DNA of 8,283 nt. It comes from Gammaproteobacteria bacterium. Its GTDB lineage: Bacteria > Pseudomonadota > Gammaproteobacteria > UBA6429. Location of the stretch: positions 1 through 8,283 of the forward strand of contig DAOVYB010000058.1 of NCBI GenBank assembly GCA_030635835.1, in the 5' to 3' direction. The notes under the pieces are model-generated. The model was not told where the DNA came from and searched no databases. It was given only the letters and a program-made list of their open reading frames with translations. This document shows positions 1-4,790 of this stretch, piece after piece; position 1 is the first letter of the stretch, and each line of letters begins with the position of its first letter. Position numbers and translations under genes: made by a program.

Positions 1-1
1 G

Positions 2-643
2 TTCAACCGCTAACTCGAGCATTTTTAATGAACGCTCATAACTCGAACCTTTACGTACTCTTTTATAAAAATCAGGAATTGTTTCGACGTTATGCCCCCA
101 AACCATTTGCGTTTCGAGACCGTCACATTTAGATTGATTGAGTTTAGTCATAATGATCTCAATCGCTTCATCCTGACAACGATTAAAATCGGGGGTAAGT
201 AACTCAAGACCAATGTCATGTTTATTTTTATGCAGGGCTTCAATGGTGTCGGCATACACTGAGGCACCACCATCTTTTAAATCATCACGATTAACCGAGG
301 TTAACACCACATAATCCAGTCCCATCGTTACGACGGCATCAGCAATACGTTGTGCTTCTTCATTATCAAACCAATCAGGTTTACCCGTTTTCACCGCACA
401 AAAACCACAGGCACGGGTACAGGTATCGCCTAGTAACATAAATGTGGCAGTACCATGACTCCAGCACTCACCACGATTAGGACAATGCGCTTCTTCACAA
501 ACTGTATGTAAACTATTTTCATGCACGGCACGTGCGGTATCAGAATAACGAACGTCTTTAGCCAGAGGCTGACGGATCCATAACGGCATACGGCTGCCAT
601 TTGGCTCTTTCGAATGATCAAAGACTGGAATAGGTTTATTCAT
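2..643 (-). CDS. lipA: Lipoyl synthase LipA, N-terminal 214 residues (cut by left edge)
   Basis: LipA is a radical-SAM enzyme that inserts two sulfur atoms into protein-bound octanoyl chains, making the lipoyl cofactor of GcvH and the 2-oxoacid dehydrogenases. Both iron-sulfur sites are visible: the auxiliary cluster as C-x4-C-x5-C (Cys49, Cys54, Cys60 in CEEAHCPNRGEC) and the radical-SAM cluster as C-x3-C-x2-C (Cys75, Cys79, Cys82 in CTRACGFC). The LTSVNRDDLKDGG block (114-126) and HNVET (184-188) are also family signatures. The ATG at 643 is preceded by AGAGA about 7 bases upstream. Known LipA proteins are about 320 residues, so roughly one third, including the C-terminal serine cluster ligand, lies outside. 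The stretch 169-183, before HNVET, looks longer than in E. coli LipA. The gene sits directly behind a glycine riboswitch and terminator, which is the main regulatory clue. The identity is secure. Confidence 0.96.
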   Translation of the reverse strand, partial: MNKPIPVFDHSKEPNGSRMPLWIRQPLAKDVRYSDTARAVHENSLHTVCEEAHCPNRGECWSHGTATFMLLGDTCTRACGFCAVKTGKPDWFDNEEAQRIADAVVTMGLDYVVLTSVNRDDLKDGGASVYADTIEALHKNKHDIGLELLTPDFNRCQDEAIEIIMTKLNQSKCDGLETQMVWGHNVETIPDFYKRVRKGSSYERSLKMLELAVE

Positions 644-680
644 AAAAGATCTCTGTATGACTCTTTAATTTTCGTTAGAC

Positions 681-740
681 AAAAAAAAGGGCGACACCAT
701 ATCTATATACTCACCGAATATAATAAATATCGTGTCGCCC
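681..740 (-). terminator. Intrinsic terminator of the glycine riboswitch, upstream of lipA
   Basis: On the minus strand a GC-rich arm GGGCGACAC (740-732) pairs perfectly with GUGUCGCCC (697-689). After one mismatch the pairing continues with AUAU/AUAU, and eight U residues follow (688-681). It starts directly after the P1 strand of the second glycine aptamer and ends 37 bases before the lipA start. This is the classical expression platform of a transcriptional riboswitch. It must be overcome for lipA to be transcribed from the riboswitch promoter. Confidence 0.93.
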
Positions 741-1072
741 CTCTGTCCTGAAACCTGAGAGCTTAGCCCCTTCGGCGGATGTCAAATCTGAGACCTTCGC
801 ACGAATGCTACGAAGCTAGATAACTACGTTAAAACCTCTTCAAAATGCTCATGTACTAATTGTACACTCCGCTTTTACATCGGTTTTGCCTTGTTCTCTA
901 ACTTCTCGCTATCCGTGCGAAGGCCTCAATAAAATCTTTCATCTCTCTCCAGAGTCGATTTGGAATTAACTAAATATTCCTTTCCAGCGGTCCTTTTGCC
1001 TGAGCGTTTCCGGACGGGTTGCGCCTTCGGCGTTCTCGAAATGAATAATTTCCGAGAAGCTCTCCCACTGGG
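741..1072 (-). promoter_or_regulatory. Tandem glycine riboswitch (two aptamers) controlling lipA
   Basis: Read on the minus strand, both aptamers carry the conserved glycine-riboswitch core. Aptamer 1 (1072-984) has P1 CCAGUG/CGCUGG, then GGGAGAGC, a UUCUCG/CGAGAA stem, CGCCGAAGGCGCAA, and GCUCAGGCAAAAGGAC. Aptamer 2 (954-741) has P1 CUCUG/CAGAG, then GGAGAGAG, a greatly extended stem, CCGCCGAAGGGGCUAA, and CUCUCAGG followed by GGACAGAG. The linker (983-955) holds a small hairpin, GGAAU/AUUCC, and is longer than usual. The P1 of aptamer 2 abuts the terminator arm, and a short P1 extension (956-958 with 735-737) could compete with it. That would fit a glycine ON switch, as known for gcvT leaders; the direction is inferred. 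The usual targets of this class are gcv genes and glycine transporters; here the next gene is lipA. Confidence 0.93.
789..928 (-). other. Extended stem and large loop inside glycine aptamer 2
   Basis: Within the second aptamer, the variable stem between GGAGAG and CCGCCGAAGG is replaced by a 15-bp helix. The arms are 928-914 and 803-789, complementary over all 15 positions with one G-U pair, and they enclose a loop of 110 nt. The loop has its own possible pairings: UGUAC/GUACA around a 6-nt loop, and AAAACC with GGUUUU. In most glycine riboswitches this stem is only a few base pairs. The helix may simply be a tolerated insertion, perhaps a small palindromic element that landed in a permissive loop. 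Confidence 0.75.
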
Positions 1073-1090
1073 ATTTGAATCGAGAAGGGT

Positions 1091-1119
1091 ATTTTACGCG
1101 GGAGTGCCGTACAAAACCA
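1091..1119 (-). promoter_or_regulatory. Possible promoter of the riboswitch-lipA transcript
   Basis: TAAAAT (1096-1091) is a reasonable -10 box. TGGTTT (1119-1114), 17 bases upstream, is a poor -35 box. The predicted start near 1084 would place the first aptamer at the very 5' end of the RNA, as expected. The position is better evidence than the -35 match. Confidence 0.35.
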
Positions 1120-1138
1120 GTGATTTAGGTTTTAAAAA

Positions 1139-1405
1139 TCAAGGAATCTCAACGCAAAGGCGCAGAGACGCAAAGAGCGCAAAGGAAAGAACGTTTTTAG
1201 TAAAATGGAATGACTTTAATTTATCGTTTTTATTGTAAGTTAGTATTCACTACAAATAAAAAGCTTATTGTTTTTTGAAAATAATCTTCATTTTACATAA
1301 AAGCTTCAATCTATCCCTCAAATTAAATATCAACTAATCAGTTTTTAACTTGTTTTAACTTTGCGCTCTTTGCGTCTCTGCGCCTTTGCGTTGAGATCTC
1401 TTGAT
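1139..1405. repeat. 267-bp element with 39-bp perfect inverted repeats
   Basis: The segments 1146-1184 and 1359-1397 are perfect reverse complements of 39 bases, and the match continues outwards with two mismatches (CTTGAT at the outer ends). Each arm is built from degenerate 8-base units of the type CGCAAAGG / CGCAGAGA / CGCAAAGA. The interior of about 174 bases is AT-rich and has no supported gene. The element fills most of the spacer between the fbpB stop and the riboswitch promoter; the right arm starts one base from the fbpB TAG. The CGCAAAG-type repeat resembles short repeats scattered in other bacterial genomes, from memory. It could be a MITE-like element or two independent copies. 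In RNA the arms would form a long hairpin that might also protect the fbpB 3' end. Confidence 0.8.
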
Positions 1406-3001
1406 CTATTGCTCTTGCTTTTCGCGCATGAGGAACCAAAGCACCGGCAATGTCCCCACTACCAGCATCAGTGACGCGGGCGCAGCCAGTTCCAGCATTT
1501 CTTCGCTGGCTTCAATCCAGATTCGTACCGGTAGGGTGTCAAAACCAGTCGGCCTTAAAAGCAGGGTTGCAGGAAGTTCTTTTAAGGTATCAATAAAAAC
1601 CAGGATCCATGCCGTCATCATGCCGCCTTTTAATATCGGTAAGATGACACGCCGTAAATTCTCATACCAGTTAGCGCCCAAACTCCGGGCGGCTTGTTCA
1701 ATGGAAGGGGTAAGTTGCTGAACAGCGGATTCCTGAGCCTGAATAGATAATGGTAAAAAACGCACCATCATTGCCAATGCAAGTACGGTCATACCGCCAT
1801 AAATGGCGGGCATGGTCGCGATCACAAAACTTAAAATACCCAGCGCAATAACCGGCCCCGGTAAAACAAAACCCACGTTAGATAAATAAAGAAAACCCTG
1901 ACTCACAGCACTGCGTTCCCGCGCATGATATAGCGCGACCGGTAATGCCGCGATCACCGTTAATGTTGCAGCTAAAGCACTCACGGTTAAGGAGTTGCTC
2001 ACATACCCCCAAAATTCTCTATCGATTAAATCTTGTTGCCAGGCTTGCCAGCTCCAGCTTAACATCCAGGCAAGTGGTAATATAAATGCAAAAATCGCGA
2101 TTAATCCTAACCAAAACCATATCGCTACGGTTTCAAACGTTGTCGCCTTTTGTGCAGTAATTTTTTTTGACTGGCCACTGCCGTAGTAACGCTGACGGGT
2201 GCGGAAAAAACGTTCTAAAACCATGAAGGTTAAACTCAGCGTCACCAGAACCAGACTTAAACCAGCCGCTGCCTGATAATCAAAACGGCTGCTCATTTGC
2301 AGATAGATGCTTAATGTAAACGTTTGATAGCGCAGCATACTCACAGCACCAAAGTCTGATAAAACATGTAAAACCACCAGTGCTATACCTGCTGCGATTG
2401 CAGGACGTAACATCGGCAAGTTAACTCGCCAAAATACTTCCCACGGTGTGGCACCATGAATACGTGCCGCTTCTTCAATATCCTGCTGAGAACGACTTAA
2501 GGCATCACGCACCAGCAAAAACACATATGAAAACCCCGCCAGCACTAAAACCAGGGTGACACCAAAAATATTAAAAATTTCAGGGATGGCTGTTTGTGGA
2601 AACAGAGCTAACCATAACTGACCTAACCAGCCGTCTTCATCCAGCATGATGGTATAGATATGTGCAAAAACATAAGTAGGAATGGTTAAGGGTAGTACCA
2701 TTAACCATATTGCGAGTCGACGTCCGGGAAAATCACGGCGTGTGATCCACCATGCCGCCGAAACACCTAATACCATACTGCCTAGCGCCACCAGTACCGC
2801 AAGACTTAATGTATTCCAAAGAAGCTCCGGCAAGCGATTGCTCCACAAACTTATCCATTGCTCAAGCGATAACTGGCCACTACTGAATAAAACAAACAAT
2901 AAAGGAACGGCGGCAAGTAATACCACCAGCAAAGCAAGAAACCCGCGCAATGAAGGGGCACGGGTTTTCAGAAATTCTAAAGAGAGAACAGACGTACTCA
3001 T
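1406..3001 (-). CDS. fbpB: Ferric iron ABC transporter, fused two-domain permease FbpB
   Basis: This is the inner-membrane channel subunit of a periplasmic-binding-protein-dependent iron(III) importer. The 531-residue protein is a tandem fusion of two permease domains, as usual for FbpB/SfuB/FutB. Hydrophobic segments begin near residue 20 and run to about 525. Each half carries the ATPase-contacting EAA loop: EAARIHGATPWEVFWRVNLP at 177-196 and QAARSLGANWYENLRRVILP at 436-455. The block DTLKELPATLLLRP (471-484) is typical of the iron branch. The ATG at 3001 has no clear Shine-Dalgarno sequence. The partner binding protein lies upstream in the same direction, but 551 bases away rather than in a tight operon. 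The ATPase subunit is not in the window. A thiamine, sulfate or phosphonate permease is less likely given the Fur-controlled FbpA. Confidence 0.93.
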   Translation of the reverse strand: MSTSVLSLEFLKTRAPSLRGFLALLVVLLAAVPLLFVLFSSGQLSLEQWISLWSNRLPELLWNTLSLAVLVALGSMVLGVSAAWWITRRDFPGRRLAIWLMVLPLTIPTYVFAHIYTIMLDEDGWLGQLWLALFPQTAIPEIFNIFGVTLVLVLAGFSYVFLLVRDALSRSQQDIEEAARIHGATPWEVFWRVNLPMLRPAIAAGIALVVLHVLSDFGAVSMLRYQTFTLSIYLQMSSRFDYQAAAGLSLVLVTLSLTFMVLERFFRTRQRYYGSGQSKKITAQKATTFETVAIWFWLGLIAIFAFILPLAWMLSWSWQAWQQDLIDREFWGYVSNSLTVSALAATLTVIAALPVALYHARERSAVSQGFLYLSNVGFVLPGPVIALGILSFVIATMPAIYGGMTVLALAMMVRFLPLSIQAQESAVQQLTPSIEQAARSLGANWYENLRRVILPILKGGMMTAWILVFIDTLKELPATLLLRPTGFDTLPVRIWIEASEEMLELAAPASLMLVVGTLPVLWFLMREKQEQ

Positions 3002-3027
3002 CTGAATATAAAATAGCGAGGGTTATT

Positions 3028-3045
3028 ATTACGATATATCATAAT
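3028..3045. promoter_or_regulatory. AT-rich near-perfect palindrome upstream of fbpB
   Basis: ATTACGATATATCATAAT is an 18-base palindrome with one mismatched pair, enclosed by an outer TTATTAT/ATAATAA pair (around 3023-3055). It ends about 27 bases upstream of the fbpB start, where a promoter or operator would lie. It does not match the Fur consensus well. It may be an operator, or only AT-rich promoter DNA. Confidence 0.3.
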
Positions 3046-3083
3046 GAGATAATAACTTAAAACCATAACTTAATTAAGAGAAC

Positions 3084-3254
3084 GCTGTCATTGCAAGGAA
3101 ATGGAGTGACAGAACCAATAAAAAAATAAGTTGACTCCACTGCGCTTGAGCCAACCTACGGATTAAAAGTAGGTAGATTCAAGGAATGAAATGACGGAAC
3201 CAACAAAAGATATTTTTTGCTGGATTCGTCGTGTTACTCCTTAATCCAACCTGC
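3084..3254. repeat. Cluster of short palindromic repeats (copy A and relatives) between fbpA and fbpB
   Basis: Copy A (3130-3207) has the pattern GTTGACTCCACTGCG, AGCCAACCTAC, TAGGTAGATTCAAGGAA, GACGGAACCAAC. It is a decayed relative of copy B at 4661-4734 and lies in the same orientation. A partial copy precedes it (3084-3122, bounded by CTGTCA/TGACAG). A related hairpin follows (3219-3254, GGATT/AATCC with an end of CCAACCTGC). No gene is supported here. The cluster and the element at 3266-3537 together fill the fbpA-fbpB spacer. Confidence 0.7.
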
Positions 3255-3265
3255 AATTCATCACT

Positions 3266-3537
3266 GTCATTGCGAGGAAGTATGACGAAGCAATCTTCAT
3301 GTAAGTGCTATTCATTATGGGATTACTACGGGCTTCCTCGGCAACTGCTCGGTCTCTGTTCCAGACTCGACTCTACCGATTCCTTCCATGGAATCGTCCT
3401 GCTTTGCTCTCGATAATTGCTCCTCGATAACTGCTCCTGCGTTGTTCTACTTACGGGCGTCCTGCCCTAATGCATTATTCTACCTTCGCCCATCCTTGGG
3501 CTCGTACCTCCTGCATCCGTGCAGTCGTCACAATGAC
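3266..3537. repeat. 272-bp composite repeat with GTCATTG ends
   Basis: The ends GTCATTGCGAGGAAG (from 3267) and CACAATGAC (to 3537) form an imperfect inverted repeat. The left part, GTCATTGCGAGG followed by GACGAAGCAATCTT, resembles a widely dispersed bacterial repeat (recalled, not searched). The interior is a chain of small hairpins and includes a tandem pair of 14-base units (3409-3422 and 3423-3436, 13 of 14 identical). It has no supported coding sequence and is very different in composition from the neighbouring genes. A mobile, non-coding, MITE-like origin is the simplest reading. Confidence 0.6.
3352..3524 (-). ncRNA. Candidate RNA with GGA-loop hairpin array (CsrA/RsmA-sponge-like)
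   Basis: On the minus strand at least four clean hairpins present GGA in the loop: CUGC-ACGGAU-GCAG (3524-3511), GCCC-AAGGAU-GGGC (3501-3488), GGGC-AGGAC-GCCC (3467-3455) and CGAUUCC-AUGGAA-GGAAUCG (3396-3377). Weaker ones are AACGC-AGGA-GC(A)GUU (about 3445-3431) and GUCU-GGAACAG-AGAC (3366-3352). Several single-stranded AGGA motifs lie between. ANGGA in hairpin loops is the known binding signal of CsrA/RsmA and the hallmark of CsrB/RsmZ-type RNAs. Against this, I see no promoter, GacA box or terminator, and the hairpins lie inside a probable dispersed repeat. It could instead act as the 3'-UTR of fbpA. Confidence 0.3.
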
Positions 3538-3552
3538 GTCGTTTATGCAGGT

Positions 3553-4551
3553 TTACGGCATACCTATTGATTCAATTAAGTCCAGCGTAACATTACGCTT
3601 TTGACCTAATACAGGCATCGCAACAGGAGCCACTTTATAGCTTCCGGCTTTAGGTACTTCAGCAGCGGCAGCAATTCCTTCTCGTGCAGGGTATTCATTA
3701 TTCACGCTTGCAAACATTGCCTGGCCTTTTTCAGAAGTGACAAATGCAATAAAACGTTCTGCCATTTTTTTGTTTTTAGAATACTTACTTATGGCTATAC
3801 CCGCTACATTCCATGCAACACCAATATCGTTTTTACCCTGATCTGGTAATACAATTTTAATCGGCGCATTTGGATGCTTCTTCAGATAACGATAAATATA
3901 ATAGTGATTCACCAAACCTACGCTGCGTTTACCCTTCGCCACAGCTTTAACTATTTTGCTGTGTTTATTGAAAACTTTACCATCAACGTTTGCTTTCATG
4001 CCCGCTAACCATTCACGGGTTTTTTTGTCACCAACAGATTCCATATATACTGTTACACCTGCGATATAACTTTCATTACCACTGTGCGTAATCGCCAGCT
4101 TGCCTTTTAAACGCGGGTCAGCCAAATCAAACACTGAAGAAACAAAATCAACCGATTTATCATTGGTATTCTTCACTAAAACACGAGCACGAGCCGATAA
4201 TCCAATCCAGCTATTATCAGCTGCACGCAGTTTTTGCGGGATAGCATTTGCAGTTGCAACTGAGACAGGCGTGAATAATTTCATTTCCTTACCTTTCTCA
4301 AGATTTCCTGCGTCATTACTGACAAAAAGATCCGCCGTGGAATTATCACCTTCTAATTTAAGTTTATTCAAAAGTGAGGTTGAACTGCCTGAATGCAAAA
4401 GGACTTTAATGCCCGTCTCTTTGGTAAATTCGGCAACAACGGGTTTAATGAATTTATCTTTACGTCCGGAATAGACTACAAGTGACTCAGCCTGCGCAAA
4501 TTGACCAACTAATAGGCTGAACAGAACTAAAAAAGAAATACCTGATTTCAT
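3553..4551 (-). CDS. fbpA: Periplasmic ferric-iron-binding protein FbpA of an ABC importer
   Basis: FbpA binds Fe3+ in the periplasm and hands it to the FbpB permease. The ATG at 4551 is chosen because GGAG lies 6 bases upstream; an in-frame TTG at 4563 overlaps that ribosome site. The 332-residue protein has a signal peptide with cleavage likely after AQA (residue 21). The mature start ESLVVYSGRKDKFIKP is typical of the iron class. The metal-binding tyrosine pair is present at 217-218 (VNHYYIYRY). The histidine found near the N terminus of Haemophilus FbpA is replaced by Arg30 in YSGR, as in some other classes, so iron binding probably relies on tyrosines plus an anion. A Fur box overlaps its promoter, implying induction by iron starvation. 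Its permease follows after 551 bases of repeats. Confidence 0.95.
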   Translation of the reverse strand: MKSGISFLVLFSLLVGQFAQAESLVVYSGRKDKFIKPVVAEFTKETGIKVLLHSGSSTSLLNKLKLEGDNSTADLFVSNDAGNLEKGKEMKLFTPVSVATANAIPQKLRAADNSWIGLSARARVLVKNTNDKSVDFVSSVFDLADPRLKGKLAITHSGNESYIAGVTVYMESVGDKKTREWLAGMKANVDGKVFNKHSKIVKAVAKGKRSVGLVNHYYIYRYLKKHPNAPIKIVLPDQGKNDIGVAWNVAGIAISKYSKNKKMAERFIAFVTSEKGQAMFASVNNEYPAREGIAAAAEVPKAGSYKVAPVAMPVLGQKRNVTLDLIESIGMP

Positions 4552-4585
4552 ACAATACTCCAAATAATCTTACAACAGAACCGTA

Positions 4586-4614
4586 ATGATAATGATTCTC
4601 ATTACAGAAATCAA
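4586..4614 (-). promoter_or_regulatory. fbpA promoter
   Basis: TTGATT (4614-4609) and TATCAT (4591-4586) are separated by exactly 17 bases, a good sigma-70 promoter. Transcription would start near 4579, about 28 bases before the fbpA ATG. The Fur box lies across the spacer and -10 box. Confidence 0.75.
4587..4601 (-). promoter_or_regulatory. Fur box (ferric uptake regulator operator) of fbpA
   Basis: On the minus strand TGAGAATCATTATCA matches the 7-1-7 Fur consensus TGATAATNATTATCA at 13 of 14 defined positions. It covers the fbpA spacer and -10 box, so Fe-Fur binding would block RNA polymerase. This independently supports an iron role for the transporter. Confidence 0.9.
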
Positions 4615-4660
4615 GCTTGCAGCCTATTTTTGTAAATTCCCTGCTAAAAGGAACAATATT

Positions 4661-4734
4661 GTTGGCTCCACTGCGTTTAAGCCAACCTACAAAACAGCGG
4701 TAGGTTGGTTCAAGGAACAAAGTGACGGAACCAA
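4661..4734. repeat. Short palindromic repeat, copy B, upstream of fbpA
   Basis: This is a well-preserved copy of the family also seen at 3130-3207, in the same orientation. It folds into three consecutive hairpins: GTTGGC/GCCAAC, CCAACCTAC/GTAGGTTGG (9 bp) and TTGGTTC/GAACCAA (7 bp). It lies between the antiporter stop and the fbpA promoter and might stabilise the antiporter mRNA 3' end. No separate terminator is evident for the antiporter. Confidence 0.75.
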
Positions 4735-4790
4735 AAAAAGCATAAGGTAAGAACACACTTTCATTTACGCAGCGCAGATTATTAACTAAT

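Noticed and set aside
430..621. 63-codon frame on the minus strand
   Set aside because: It overlaps lipA in a different frame; the lipA frame has all the conserved cysteine motifs.
789..928. Integron attC-like site in the riboswitch insertion
   Set aside because: The inverted arms are present, but GTTAAAA does not fit GTTRRRY and no matching RYYYAAC partner is placed correctly.
960..1238. Open frame of 92 codons on the plus strand
   Set aside because: It runs antisense through the glycine aptamer and the CGCAAAG repeat; the translation resembles no protein and is explained by RNA structure.
1401..2186. Plus-strand frames antisense to fbpB (similar ones at 2682-3005, 4100-4474, 5476-5664 and 6275-6496)
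   Set aside because: All lie opposite well-supported genes and show no conserved features.
3261..3540. CRISPR array
   Set aside because: The repeats are short, variable hairpins without regular spacers, and no cas gene is nearby.
3540..3560. GacA box or promoter for the GGA-hairpin RNA
   Set aside because: No TGTAAG/CTTACA palindrome or sigma-70 pair is visible upstream on the minus strand, which lowers confidence in a free sRNA.
3231..3570. Two plus-strand frames of about 60 codons in the fbpA-fbpB spacer
   Set aside because: They translate the hairpin repeat element into Leu/Ser/Cys-rich sequence with no ribosome site.
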